The notes under the pieces were generated by a model that ran no database searches, was not told the origin of the DNA, and worked only from the letters and a program-made list of their open reading frames with translations. Position numbers and translations under genes: made by a program. Positions 52,567 to 62,955 of a stretch of 64,000 nucleotides of DNA are shown here, piece after piece. This DNA is from Isochrysis galbana (lineage: Eukaryota; Haptophyta; Isochrysidales; Isochrysidaceae), in contig CM030938.1 of the NCBI GenBank assembly GCA_018136815.1, positions 444,928 to 508,927 on the forward strand, read 5' to 3'. Within the stretch, counting starts at the first letter, position 1. Every line of letters starts with the position of its first letter.

Positions 52567-54584
52567 ATGGAGCGCGCGCCGACCGCTCCCACCTCCCAGC
52601 CCCCCGCCGTCACGACGCCCCACAGGGGCCGCCCCAAGCCGCCGGAGCCGAAGCGCTCGCAGGCCGCCCCACTGACCGACAGCGACGTCGAAATGATCCT
52701 CCCACCCTCGCCTCCCCGCCAGCCACAGAAGCAGGGGACAGGAAGGGCCCTGTTCCCTGCAGACCAGCAGAGCCAGCCTCTGGCTCTGCAGCCTGCCCCC
52801 ACTGGCCTGTCGGCCCATCAAGGACTCCCCATGGTGGGTGGCAGCCTGGCTGCCACCCCCATAGTGGCAACTCCTACCAGCAGTGCACCCCTCGTGGGCG
52901 GGCACTGCACACAACAAACAATTCTTGGGGCCTTTACGGCTTCCAACCCTCTCAACAACACTGCACAGATGTCATACGCTGAGGCGGCCGGCCCCAAAGG
53001 AAAGCACCCCCATGAAGCAAGACAAGCTCCACCTCCATCTTCCCAACAGCCCCAGCCGCCCTCGCGTAAGCGAGCGGACCCACAGTCGGACCCAAAGCCG
53101 ACTCCACCCATAGCCACACAATTCGCTTCTCCCCCTCATGGTCAAGACGAGGAGGAAGAACCGGAGGATACTCCATTCTACATTCAGCTAGCACAGCTAG
53201 CAGAGGACAAGAAGGACATCAAGAGCGAGGACATAGCTACCTATATGAAGTTTCTTCTCTCCAAGTTGGAAGGCTTGGATGCTACCCCCGATGGGATGGA
53301 CAAAGGCCGCAAAGGCCCTTGGATATTCTACGTCGATGACGACGCCCACGAACAATTCAAGGCCGCGTACGGCGACAAAATCCAAGCCACCCTATCGGGT
53401 GTCCCGCACGAGTTTGCGATCACCTATGGGGCATTGGGATAAAGGTACCCAGCTTTCTAGGACCAGTCCTAGAAACTAGGACGGACTTTGCTAGGTGAGA
53501 GCATGAGCATACCATGTTATTTTGTCCCAAATCTTGGCTATTGAGTTACCACATGCATGTCCTCATTAAATGTTCCAGGTGTACCTGGGCACCATTCCCT
53601 CAGCAACACCAAGTTTTGTGACGCGTTTATGGGTCACCTGGTCGGAATTGCTGCTTGTCCTAGAAACGGGAGAAATGGCTGATACCACCCAATGGGGAGC
53701 TCTTCTACCCATGGTCCCCAGGAGATGAAATGTTGCTTTGACTGCCCTCTTTGAGACCTTCAGTGACCACCAAGCTTGGTTTTGTCATCGAAGTGTCCAA
53801 TCCGCTAGCCTACTGCTCCAAAAGGTCTAAAATAAAACTCCTCTGGTGCGAGCGGACGCCCGAGTGCAGCACCGCATGCTGAATGTGGTAGCAAAAGTGA
53901 GCAAAGACAAGCTCCGCAGAGTTGGTCATGGGGAGAGCTAAGGTTGAATGGGATGTGGAGATGGTTTGCTTCAGGTGATGGGATGTCTCATAAGCTCACT
54001 ATAAGCTATAATGGAGGCATGATCGACAGAGTCCTAGAAATCCAAGAATTTTCTAGGACGTGGTCCTAGTTTCTAGGACGGAATTTTTTCTCCGATTGGC
54101 CGATTCAGCCCCTCGCAAGTCGAGCGCGATCCGATCCTCTCTAAAGGAGGTGGCAACGTATATCGTCTTTCGCATTTTTGACCCGGTCAAGGCATACAAG
54201 ACCAAGACCCGCCACCTGGCTAGCGCGCTGGAGCGTGAAGGCTTCCACGTGCTCAGGGGCAACCAATAGCGCCCCAAGACCACCCTCGAGGGGATCACCA
54301 AAGTCGAATCGGGCAAACGCCCGATCTGGCACTTCTATGTCTACACGGACACATCCGCCCTAGGACACCGCTTCCCTAGGAACATTCTCGTGACCCTCGA
54401 CGACGGGGAGAGTTTCAATCTGGACTACGCCGTCCGCTCCTCGGTCGAATGCGTAACCCCTGAGGGGGAGATCGCCATACACGGCGCCCCGGGAGGATGC
54501 AAAGGCTACGACAAGCCATGGGCCATATCTTTCCTTCGCAAAAATCAAGTGAGCTTTCGCCAATGTACTTGCGAGCAAGCCACC
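52567..54584 (+). pseudogene. LINE ORF1 interrupted by insertion and nonsense codon
   Basis: MERAPTAPTSQPPAVTTPHR starts a frame intact to the insertion (HEFAITYGAL at 53,437), unlike the frameshifted 8,012 copy. After the insertion it resumes LADSAPRKSSAIRSSLKE. A CAG-to-TAG change at 54,267 interrupts GNQQRA. The frame then continues through GHRFPRN and DDGESFNLDYAVRSS to CTCEQ. Other copies serve as uninterrupted comparison. Confidence 0.85.
53438..54094. mobile_element. 657-bp insertion with CTAGGAC termini
   Basis: Flanked by a 5-bp duplication ATTGG (53433-53437 and 54095-54099), and its removal restores the ORF1 frame. Near each end is GTCCTAG-NNN-CTAGGAC, a palindrome with AAA or TTT in the centre, embedded in a near-direct repeat TTTCTAGGAC...CTAGGACGGA (53454-53488 and 54048-54082). 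The interior has no ORF above 60 codons. Family unknown: a non-autonomous DNA element is likely. Confidence 0.8.
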
Positions 54585-55084
54585 AGATACCATATACGCA
54601 TATCCCACCCGGATGCCATGATGCCAGAGGGTCAGGGGGTGGTCGGACTGTCGGCAGCCCGACACGGCGCTGCATCGGGCGGGAATCAAATGCCGAATGT
54701 AGCTTAGATGTAAAGGAATCGATCCCCCCGCGGGCGCGACCGCCCATTCTTTACGGGTAGAGCGTGAGCGCGCGTGACGGAGGGGGGGGAGGGGGGGAGA
54801 ATCGCACCATTTCCTGGCTAAGATTTTCGTGGCGGCAGGTGGCCCCCCCTGAAGGTTTTTTATTGGGCCTCGCGCCACGGTCAAAAAATGCAGCCCAACC
54901 CTTACTAATAGTTAAAAAGCCCCTGTTTGACCGCCCTAATGCTGCTTGAGTCGAACCCAAATTTGTGGACGTACACTTTCGAATGTAAGTGCTTATTCAG
55001 TTCATTCGATTTCAAGCACAATACGAACATTAAAGACACCTTACATGCCATTTGCGAGGCTGATAAATCATTCACACTTGTTTA
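54585..55084. other. Intergenic, no gene seen
   Basis: Unique sequence following the LINE truncation, with a G-tract at about 54,779-54,800. TTTGACCGCCCTAAT at 54,925 resembles 50,428 and 59,157 (GTTTGACAGCCCTA), a short dispersed motif. Confidence 0.35.
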
Positions 55085-55545
55085 AAAAATCTTCTTAAAA
55101 ATTCCCGCTACTTGTGCGGCGTGAGGCAGTGTGCTAGTGTACCTCCCTGCTACCCAACCTTAACCCCTAACAACCCCCTCCCCCTTTCCCAGTTCCCTCA
55201 TTCGCGGAGAAGCTGGTTCCGGGGAGGCCACCCGTGGTGATGAAAGCCCCAAAAGACAACAAGAGAGACCATGGGAACTATAAAAGAAGGTGATACGAGA
55301 TGCAAGCCGAGGAAGAACAACGGAAAAGCCACAGTCTCCCACCCCCTTCTCTCCAACTCCCGGCCGAAGCAGCGCGCGCGGCCTCCCTGGAACTAGCTTC
55401 TCCGCCAAAGAGGGAACTGGGGAAGGGGAAGGGGGTTGTTAGGGGTTAAGGTTGGGTAGTAGGTAGTAGTAGTAGGTAGGTACACTAGCAAGCTGCCCCA
55501 CGCCGCATACGTAGCGGGAATTTTTAATAAGAAGATTTTTTAAAG
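55085..55545. repeat. Inverted pair of LINE 3' tails
   Basis: 55,085-55,240 is a minus-strand LINE 3' module and 55,325-55,545 a plus-strand one, separated by ~85 bp. The outer ends (AAAAAATCTTCTTAAAAAT and ATTTTTAATAAGAAGATTTT) face outwards, forming a ~460-bp imperfect palindrome. Both are 5'-truncated. Confidence 0.85.
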
Positions 55546-56116
55546 TTAAAGACCAAAACATGCTTGTGCGCGCCGCAGGCGCGAAAAAATCGGCCTTCCT
55601 TCGGGCTTCGGGGTTCGGGGACACCCACATAGCACTATAGCATTGCGCAAAGCCCCTCTAAGCGCGGATGCACGCCAGCGCGGCAAAAGGGGAAAAGGGG
55701 CCATTACCACCATGTTAACACCCTGTGGCAAAATTGCTACAAAGACTGTTAGTGTTAGTGCTAGTGCCCGAGGCACTAACACTATCAGGGTGGTAGTGCC
55801 AAACGCTTGGATGTTTGGGTGTTGACTGGTTAACACTCTAACTGGTTCACAGCCTTAGCCCACAGCCCCACTGGCGGAGAAAAGCCGCGCCTCTCAACAC
55901 CCTTCTCAACGACAGCGACTCAACGAAAACGCCCCCGTTGAGTCGCTGTTGAGTGGCTGCAAAAACCGTCGAATAATCGAGTTTCTCGAAACTCTGGCCG
56001 GGGCCAACCGGCCAACTCTCAACTCCCCTCTCTCGGCATGCAAACTGAGGAGTCTTGTTTACTAAAGTAGCAATAGATCCGGCAGAGCAGAAGAAAAGGG
56101 GGGGGGGGGACCGACA
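55546..56116. other. Spacer with short inverted words
   Basis: CACTAACACTATCAGGG and AGTGTTAGTGCTAGTGCC words around 55,745-55,790 form a hairpin. CTCAACGAAAACGCCCCCG and GAGTCGCTGTTGAGTG inverted words lie at 55,905-55,955. Probably small element arms. The 3' portion is the promoter of the phosphatase gene, with a G-tract at 56,099. Confidence 0.4.
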
Positions 56117-57565
56117 ATGGCCTCTGGCATCGCAGTGCTGGATGCTGTGCTGGTGCGGATAGAAGTGACCGAGACGGGCCGGATCGTTGTGACCTTGGCG
56201 TTACGTGAGGTGCAGCGCCAGATCAGCGCTGTACTCAGTGCCTTCTCCTCTGCAGACAGCCAGGCGCTGCTTGGCTGCCTTAGCCCTCCACAGTTCGAGC
56301 ATGAGCAGCGAGGCCAAGAACAAGGCTACATCGCGCTCGCCAGAGAGTGCGAAGAGAGGCTTATGGAGGATGAGCTCTGCCTTGAGCTCAAGGCGCCACT
56401 CGCTGTGGTAGGCGACCTTCATGGCTGCTGGGTTGATCTAATCGTAGCGCTCTCGCGCGCGCTGGAAGTGGCCAAGGAAGCCCCAATCCTCTTCCTCGGC
56501 GACTACATAGACAGGGGGGAGGAACAGCTGCAAGTTCTCTTGCTGTTGATGGCGTTAAAAATCGCCCACCCCAAGCGCATCTTCTTACTGCGCGGGAACC
56601 ACGAGATCCGGCACCATGGGGGGAAGGGACCAGACTGCTTCCGCACGAAGTACAAGGACATGGAAAGGCTCGTTGTGGATCAGCTGTATGGCAGGTTCGA
56701 TGTCATAAATCCGACCGAGTCGCATTCGACGTTTGCAGCGATGTCACTCTGCGCACGCATCACAGCCAAGGACGGTCATGCCCCGGATGACAAGGCAATT
56801 CTGTGCATGCATGCTGGTATCGGCAAAACAGACGATACACTTGTGCAGCAAGTCAAGGCTCTTCGACGCGAGTGGAAGCTCATAGACTGTGCGTCAATCG
56901 TGACACGGGCTCCCTTTTGGCGGTTTCCGAAGGAGTCTGGAGACGCTGGGGAATTCGAAAAGCTGGCTGGCAGCAATAAGGGCGCAAAAGAGGTGGGTGA
57001 GCGTACGTATTCTCTCCTGATGGATCTAGTGTGGTCGGACCCAATTGGCGAGGCCGACCTAGGGAGTCAAGCGTGCTCGGAACTACCATACGACGTGTGC
57101 ACCAGCGGAAGGAATAATGGAGACAGTGGATGCACTCCGATTGCATACTGCTTTGGCCCCATTAGACTGGCCAAATTCTTCGAAGCAAATGAGCTCGTGG
57201 CGCTGGTTCGCGGACATGAGGCCGATCTGGATCTTGTGCAAAAGAACGGCTATGCAGCTCAGGAGGTCCATGCTTCGACTAGCGGCGTAATCGTTACCGT
57301 GCACACAGGTCGGTACCAAAAAAACCTCGAAAGGGGCGCCATCCTTGCCATTGCATCGAATTTGAGCATTACCGCGCATAGCTGGAAGTTTGTGGACTCC
57401 ACGACGATCCCTTTTGAGACCAAGATCCTCTTGTCACGGGAAGAAGCAACGGAGAATCCGTGCGTGCGAGGCTCGACTCCAAACACTGGAGAATCCCATA
57501 GGCCGCGTACACAAAGCAGGCTTAGCACTTCCACATCTCCGCCTCCCTTTAGGCCGAGCCTTTAG
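56117..57565 (+). CDS. PPP-family serine/threonine phosphatase
   Basis: A single-exon 482-residue protein. The N-terminal ~95 residues form a predicted helical lead-in. The catalytic core has all metal-binding motifs: GDLHGC (~99), GDYIDRG (~128) and RGNHEIRHH (~160), then RGHE (~366, usually RAHE) and the late His in VTVHTGRY. Spacing between GNHE and RGHE is longer than in PP1/PP2A (about 205 against ~120 residues) because of inserts around CRKxx-like CFRTKY and a Cys-containing SELPYDVCTSGRNNG loop. The core would hold two metal ions and dephosphorylate Ser/Thr. The C-terminus is a Ser/Thr/Pro tail. A divergent PPP, not clearly PP1, PP2A, PP2B or PP5. Substrate unknown. Confidence 0.88.
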   Translation: MASGIAVLDAVLVRIEVTETGRIVVTLALREVQRQISAVLSAFSSADSQALLGCLSPPQFEHEQRGQEQGYIALARECEERLMEDELCLELKAPLAVVGDLHGCWVDLIVALSRALEVAKEAPILFLGDYIDRGEEQLQVLLLLMALKIAHPKRIFLLRGNHEIRHHGGKGPDCFRTKYKDMERLVVDQLYGRFDVINPTESHSTFAAMSLCARITAKDGHAPDDKAILCMHAGIGKTDDTLVQQVKALRREWKLIDCASIVTRAPFWRFPKESGDAGEFEKLAGSNKGAKEVGERTYSLLMDLVWSDPIGEADLGSQACSELPYDVCTSGRNNGDSGCTPIAYCFGPIRLAKFFEANELVALVRGHEADLDLVQKNGYAAQEVHASTSGVIVTVHTGRYQKNLERGAILAIASNLSITAHSWKFVDSTTIPFETKILLSREEATENPCVRGSTPNTGESHRPRTQSRLSTSTSPPPFRPSL

Positions 57566-58035
57566 ATGTGATCAGGCCCGAGGCCTGCATTTTTGCATGT
57601 GTTCGTCATCATCATGATCATGATGTTTCATGATATGATAATAATAATAGTACTACCTCCGTTCCAAAACTCAAGATTTTTTTAGTTTTACATTATAGCT
57701 CCCCCAAGCTTGGAATAATAATCACGACCGGAGGGGCGTGTTTACCGCCCAGAGGGAGTCCCGTGCGTAGCACCCTTTTCCTTTTTGCTTCTTTTTCTTT
57801 AGGGTGCAAGAACCGGGTCTGTCTGTCCGAGTATCGCCTGGGGGGCACCGTTCCCCCCGCGCGCAAGCGGGGCCTCTTACAGTGTGAGAAAAAGTCCCGC
57901 TGGGGGACAATAAGAAAAAACTGGGCTCAAGCAGACAAGTCCCCGGCACCCGGGGAGAGCCGCGAGAGGCGAGGCCGGAGAGGAGAATTCCCCTCGGGGG
58001 AGGATTAGAGAGACCAGGTAGACAGACTGCATCAC
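57566..58035. other. Intergenic; possible Stowaway-like terminus
   Basis: At 57,650 CTACCTCCGTTCCAAAAC resembles the terminal motif of Stowaway/mariner-type MITEs known from plants, but no matching inverted end was found. A C/G-rich 138-codon minus-strand ORF (58138-57722) is not convincing. Confidence 0.35.
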
Positions 58036-58085
58036 TCCTCGGGATACTTAGGCATCCTGATCCTGGCGTGGAGATATATCCTAAC
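58036..58085 (+). pseudogene. LINE ORF2 C-terminal scrap
   Basis: About 50 bp (CCTCGGGATACTTAGG to GGAGATATATCCT) match 9,838-9,885 of the LINE ORF2 tail (SSGYLGILAWRYILT). It sits directly before dispersed-repeat copy 2. Confidence 0.65.
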
Positions 58086-58111
58086 GGCGCAGCTTGAAAT
58101 CTAAAAACTCG

Positions 58112-59130
58112 AAAACGAAAAACGATTTTTTTGTACACGAATGTTGAAGACTACGGTCATTGACGTTCGATGACCCGCGGGCAGATTCACACATATAGAC
58201 TCACAGGCCACCTGAGACCGCCAACCCCGTGGATTGGGGCCCTAATATGCATTCCCTACCACTTTGCCGCAGAGATCTACCCGCAAGCGACGAGATCGCG
58301 CTCGCTATGGCTATGGCCTACTGAAGTCGGGCTCCAGAGGCCCTTGCGAGCGCTGCCAATGCGACCTGCAGTGGGGGGACATGGCGCCCGCGCGCGGGTG
58401 CTTCCGCGGCGCATGCGGCCACCCTGGACCAGAAAACGAGGACTGGCGCCAAAAAAGCGCCCTCAGAACGGCAAATGCTGCCCCCCCCACACCAGCTGGC
58501 GCGCTGACGAGGGCGTCTTGTACAGCGAGAGGCCGGCATTTGCCGGCCCCTGGACGATCGCCAACGCGATGGGCCCCACCTGGGCCGCGGTGGAAGTTGG
58601 CAGCGCAGCCATGCCGTTAGAGGCCCGGCCATCTCGACCCCTCTTGCATGCCTTCCAGAGGAGCCCTGGCCGGTGGCCCATCGGACACCCCTCTCTGGGG
58701 CGCCATCGCAGTGGACCGAAGTCCGAAGAAGCCCTCTTCACAGTCGATTTGAGCACAAACGACAGAAGAAACCGGGCGTTTACGAGAAAATCAAGTGTTT
58801 TATTTTTGTTGATCCAATCATTAAAATACTTTGGATTTGACCTTTCTTAGAGCTGTTATGGCACATTATCACGGTCATAGGCTTGATATGACCATTGGCC
58901 GTTGGTCGCTCACACGACATCGCACGGGTCATGCTACGTACAAACATCATGAGTATACGAAGCTCGACGCCATTGATGCAACATTTTGATCGCTCGGAAG
59001 TGCGGCAAATCACCGTCACCGTCCAGCGTCGCTGTCGAAAGCAGACTCCGGACACTGAAACGTGATCACGCACACGCACACACTCGCAACGTCATTGCAG
59101 GGAGTACAATCTGGCATAAAACCAGCGGGC
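58112..59130 (+). repeat. Dispersed repeat, copy 2 (uninterrupted)
   Basis: Matches 1,083-1,397 plus 2,151-2,960. At the homologous site (about 58,410-58,430) there is no insertion, which supports the LINE-derivative insertion in copy 1. Peptides such as CERCQCDLQWGDMAPARGCF hint at a zinc-binding segment, not conserved in copy 1 where two of the Cys are replaced. Confidence 0.8.
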
Positions 59131-60129
59131 CCAATATTAGTACTTAAAAAGCCCTGTTTGACAGCCCTACATGAAGGCAATCGGCGACGTGGATTGTTGA
59201 TCGGTTGCAAAAATTACTTGCCTTGCATATTCGGGGCTTGTATGTTCAGGCCAATACTGAAGTGCCGAAAAAGCATAAAAGAGGTCAAAGTCAGTCAAAG
59301 AAAGCCGGTTGCAAAGGCAAAGGCATTGCTAGTCAACACTCTCGAAGAATGCGGCAAGAAAGGCTTGAAGAGGATCGGGATGCCCGCCCTCACATGCGAA
59401 AGCCTTCAATCGTGGAGGCGTAAATTTGAGGCTGCAGGTACCTCAACATCGCCGGCCTCTGCAGGCGCCGCACCTCTTCTGAACTTGGCTGCCGCCGCCA
59501 CCTGTTCCCATTCCCAACTTTGGCGCCACCGTGCGTGGCCCCTCGCCATCCAAGCCCTCCCTTGCTTCCCACCTGCGCCTCCGCTGTGCTCTTGGTTACC
59601 GCTGGCCGCGCATGGCCGCTGCTTGCGATCGCTGTGGTGGGCGCGCCTCGCCCGACAGCAGAGCGGCAAGCTCACGGCAGTGGCGCGGCGGCGCTGCGCC
59701 GGCACGCTCCAAGCACAGATGCTCGGTGGCGGGCGGAGATGCGGCGCGGCCCGCCCATCGAAGCGTGTCGAGCGCGACGTGCTGTGGAGTGAGCGCGCGG
59801 CGATAGCGGCTGGTGTGGTGTGGGTGTCCGTGGCGGCGATGTGGCGGCGAGGCGAAGCGGTCTGGTCGGGCAGCGAAGCGCTCCGGGGGCGCCACCGTCG
59901 TTCGTGGGAGAGGTGCTGCGGTCGGCGCTGTTTAAGGTGATTGTAGAAAGAGACGGATCGAGCGGGGGGCGGGGGGCCGCTCCGGACGCGCGGTCCGGAG
60001 CGGCGGGGGGGGGGGTCGGTCTTCTAGCCCTAACCCAAGCGGGGTCGGTCCCGGAGTGTGGTGTGATTTTGGATTGGTTCGTCTGGCAGCAAAAGTGAGT
60101 GGAACCCCCAGCGTGTGCTCTGCAGCGCG
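59131..60129. other. Intergenic / kinase upstream region
   Basis: A plus-strand frame (59,062-59,940) contains KALLVNTLEECGKKGLKRIGMP and LQSWRRKFEAAG, reminiscent of a DNA-binding helix-turn-helix from a transposase. It degenerates into low-complexity Arg/Ala sequence, so I do not call a gene. The 3' end would be promoter/5' UTR of the kinase. Confidence 0.35.
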
Positions 60130-61593
60130 ATGGCACCGTGCTCGACACGAGTCCTGCGCCCAAGGGCCCCCCCGCGTGCGAGCGAGAGCCGATGGGGCGC
60201 GGCGGTTGGGGCGGAGCGATCTCGAAGTCATCCACATCGGAAGATCCCCCCGGCCCCGACCAAGCGCAACGCGCCGTCTCGGCTCTCTCCACGCAAGAAA
60301 AGACGTCTGCGTGCTGCTTCTACTCCAGCGGAGGTGTCGGGCGCCGCTTCTACCGCAGGGGAGGCAGGGGAGGCGCTGGGCGCGTTGCTGCGCCCACCTG
60401 ATGGAGAGGTGGCGTTGCCAGGCGTCGGCACTGGTATCGATGAGGCCTCCGCGGTCCCATTCCAGCGTGCGCAAATGCAAGAAGCCGGTGTTAGCAGTAA
60501 TGCGGAGCCTCTGGAGCCGCGCGGCAACGAGCCGTCGGGTCTGGAGAGCCCATGCGCCGACCCTCCCACGGCGGAGAGCTTGGTGGTCCCATCCCAGACT
60601 GTTCATTCGCCGCAGGTAGACGGCGGTATCATGGTTGGGGATGCTTGGCGTCCTGGCGAAGAGCCTAAGCCGGGGACAATTTTTGAGGGAGATGGTGGCC
60701 GCAAGTGGGTTTACGAAAGTTTGCTTGGTATTGGTGGCATGGCCCGCGTGTACGCCGTTGCTGACGAATCTGGCAAGCAAGCGGCCCTCAAAATGCGCTG
60801 GCCTCAACGAAACACGAAGAAGGACAACCCCACCGTGGCTGCATTGGCACAGATAAAACTCGAACTCATCAATTACAAGCGTCTCCTGACGCCTCGGAAC
60901 GGCGCGTCTTTAGACATTCTCCCACGCTTGCTGCAGCCGACGCCCCATGCATTGCCACTAAGTCCTGCATACATGGGAGAAAACACATACTTCTTTGTGA
61001 TGGAAAGACTTGGCCGTAGCTTGGACAGCCTCGAGCGCCCTGTTCCTGTGGCGCATCTATCTGTAATTGGGAAGCAGTTGATAGAAGGGCTCAAGGAATT
61101 ACACAGTCTCGGTTTCGTGCATCACGATCTCAATCCGGAGAACGTCTGTTGGGCACGTGCCAGCGGCGGGGAAGATGACACGACGAAGATCCGCATCATC
61201 GATCTCGGACTTGTCAAGCCCATTAGGGGCCGAGGCATGGTGGGTTGTCAGGAGGGCAAGCCAGACTTTGTCGGGAGCCGATACTTTAGCGGCGAGACTT
61301 ATTCTTTTCGCGACGATCTTGAAGCTGTAGGATTCATCCTGGCCCATCTGCATGGCGTCAACCTACCGTGGGCAGGCCTCTACCCAATCAATCGCCATCC
61401 CAAGCCGGGTGAGCTGCAAAAGGTCTTGGACCTAAGACAGCGTGATCCTGTGGAGTATTTGAAGGGCAGCATCGTTGCAGATGCCATCGCGTCGTTCCTT
61501 CGGGCGGTTCGACAGCTAGATGGACAGAACGCATCAGCCATTGACTACGACGCTTTATCACAACAGTTAGATCCGCTGGACAATGCACGGTGA
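60130..61593 (+). CDS. Casein-kinase-1/VRK-like protein kinase
   Basis: 487 residues from ATG 60130 (MAPCSTRVLRPRAPPRASES); a longer frame begins only at GTG. The first ~170 residues are disordered, with a possible nuclear signal SPRKKRRLR. Kinase domain: glycine loop LLGIGGMARVYAV (~199), the Lys in AALKMRW, and catalytic loop FVHHDLNPENVCW (HHD instead of HRD, with Asp and Asn retained). The metal-binding motif is IIDLGL (DLG for DFG). Then FVGSRYFSGETYSFRDDLEAVGFIL, the CK1/VRK-type signature where (S/T)RxxxS replaces APE. The usual PWxG appears as LPWAGL. All catalytic residues are present, so it is probably active. Substrate unknown. The C-terminal region is shorter than in most CK1 kinases. 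Confidence 0.88.
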   Translation: MAPCSTRVLRPRAPPRASESRWGAAVGAERSRSHPHRKIPPAPTKRNAPSRLSPRKKRRLRAASTPAEVSGAASTAGEAGEALGALLRPPDGEVALPGVGTGIDEASAVPFQRAQMQEAGVSSNAEPLEPRGNEPSGLESPCADPPTAESLVVPSQTVHSPQVDGGIMVGDAWRPGEEPKPGTIFEGDGGRKWVYESLLGIGGMARVYAVADESGKQAALKMRWPQRNTKKDNPTVAALAQIKLELINYKRLLTPRNGASLDILPRLLQPTPHALPLSPAYMGENTYFFVMERLGRSLDSLERPVPVAHLSVIGKQLIEGLKELHSLGFVHHDLNPENVCWARASGGEDDTTKIRIIDLGLVKPIRGRGMVGCQEGKPDFVGSRYFSGETYSFRDDLEAVGFILAHLHGVNLPWAGLYPINRHPKPGELQKVLDLRQRDPVEYLKGSIVADAIASFLRAVRQLDGQNASAIDYDALSQQLDPLDNAR

Positions 61594-62368
61594 ACAAGTG
61601 GGTTTGGCGTAGGTTTGGCGGCGTGTTGGCAGGTGATTGTGGATGCCTTTCAAGAATATTTTGGTAGGGCGATACTCACCCAGAACTGCTTGATGCACCG
61701 TGCTCGGCGAGCTAATGCACATGATTAAATACCCTCAATCTCGGCCCCATTGCGCTATCCTAGACTTGTGCGTGTCTTATAATCTTAGTTCGTGCTGCTT
61801 TGCGTTTGGTTTTGGATGTGAAGTGTGCCTAAGCTTGGTAACACGGAAGCTTGGTCTCGCGCGTCAATGTGATGTCTGGGTATCACGCATTCCCTATCTG
61901 CATCAAAAAGCCTAAATAAAAACAAACACTTGAAGACTCAGGGCTTCACACCTACTAACTGTCAGGTATCTATCACCGCTTCGCTGTCACCCTGCCCCCG
62001 CTCTCTGTCTCATAGATGCTCCATTAGGCTGATATTAGGTCCTGATATCATGATATTAGGTCCTCTAGACCTGATGACCTGATGGCTCGATATAAAGGTC
62101 ATGACGCGAGGTCAGGCGACTATAAATACAATTGACAATTGAATTCTCTTGTAGTAGTCGTCGTACACTTGGCGCGAAAAACAGCGGGGGAAATGGGGGA
62201 TGGGTGGTTCTCGCCCCTCGTGACTTGTGAGGGCATGAGGGGAGTCAAGACAGTGTGGAGGGGCGCCCCCCCTAGAGCTAGAGGTGGGGACGGGAAAAAT
62301 CGACTTTTCACAATTGCACCCAAAAGTCGATGTGAATGCATGGAGAGGTGTCTCATGCTATCATAAGA
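61594..62368. other. Subtelomeric spacer with GATATC/AGGTCC words
   Basis: 3' flank of the kinase. At 62,025-62,110 words TGATATTAGGTCC and TCATGATATTAGGTCC repeat in both orientations and match those at 24,960-25,040. No gene. Confidence 0.45.
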
Positions 62369-62750
62369 GCTTCTGCAAAGTTTCAGAAGCCAATTCTTTC
62401 ATGGTCGCGAGTACGAGCGAAGACAATGCGACCCTCGCCACCGCGCCCCACCTAGGACGCCCCATGCCGCCCGAGGCGGCTCGTCAGAAAGCCCTCTCAG
62501 AGCCCATCCAGCCCATCCAAACCACGCCCGCGCAAGCGCGCGGGGTGGCGAGCACTGGCACATTGCTCTGCGTAGCATGCGGGGGGTCTTTGAGACCCCC
62601 TCCAACAGTGGGAAACCCTCCCACCCCAAAAGCACCTCATGTGGGAGGGCACCTCAACTGCCCTCCCCAAAGTGGAAACCTCTACCATCAGTGCAACCAA
62701 CATGGGAGCCATTGTAGTTGGTGCTCTCATCACCCCCATAGTGAGTGACC
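62369..62750 (+). mobile_element. Telomere-proximal LINE-like 5' end
   Basis: Hairpin GCTTCTG-N8-CAGAAGC (62369-62390, 7-bp stem) lies ten bases before an ATG at 62401. The ORF (to 62,748, ~115 codons) is proline-rich with CCACCTAGGACGCCCC and LYHQCNQHGSH resembling ORF1 nucleotide segments around 8,320 and 52,875. It lacks the MERAP start, so assignment to the same family rests on layout and partial similarity. Its 3' side runs into pre-telomeric DNA. Confidence 0.5.
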
Positions 62751-62754
62751 AGGC

Positions 62755-62955
62755 TAGATAAGGAGATGAGAGATTCACCCCCAAAGTGAGTGACTAGGCT
62801 AGATAAGGAAATAACGGATAAGGGATAAGGGATGAGGAATGAAGGATGAGGGATGGGGCATAGGGAATAAGGGATAAGGGAATAAGGGATAAGGAAATAA
62901 GGGATAAGGGATAAGGGAAAAGGGATAAGGGAAAAGGGATAAGGGATGAGGGATT
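62755..62955 (+). repeat. Degenerate pre-telomeric repeats
   Basis: CAGGCTAGATAAGGAGATGAG-type units (two copies, 62,750-62,810) lead into GGGATAAGG/GGGAATAAGG repeats. They grade into GGATAGGGTTATGG and then the telomere, as expected for ancestral telomeric repeat decaying inwards. Confidence 0.85.

Larger units (their letters stand above)
52541..54584 (+). mobile_element. LINE copy (5' end and ORF1), split by an insertion
   Basis: 5' hairpin AAAACTAT-TGTT-ATAGTTTT (52543-52562), identical to the 7,988 copy, and ATG at 52567. ORF1 is interrupted at 53437/54095 by a 657-bp insertion and truncated at about 54,584 inside CTCEQ, after which unrelated sequence begins. The 3' part is absent. Confidence 0.9.

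Noticed and set aside
57640-57720. Stowaway-type MITE
   Set aside because: Only one terminus-like motif (CTACCTCCGTTCCAAAAC) is visible; no inverted partner or TA duplication pair was found.
57722-58138. 138-codon minus-strand ORF
   Set aside because: Ordinary length for GC-rich random sequence, no recognisable domain, no support from repeats or neighbours.
59062-59940. 292-codon ORF with HTH-like segment
   Set aside because: Only about 40 residues look like a DNA-binding helix; the rest is frame-ambiguous Arg/Ala sequence, so no gene is claimed.
62755-62955. CRISPR-like regular repeats near the telomere
   Set aside because: Units are degenerate GGGATAAGG tandem repeats without unique spacers; this is pre-telomeric DNA of a eukaryote.
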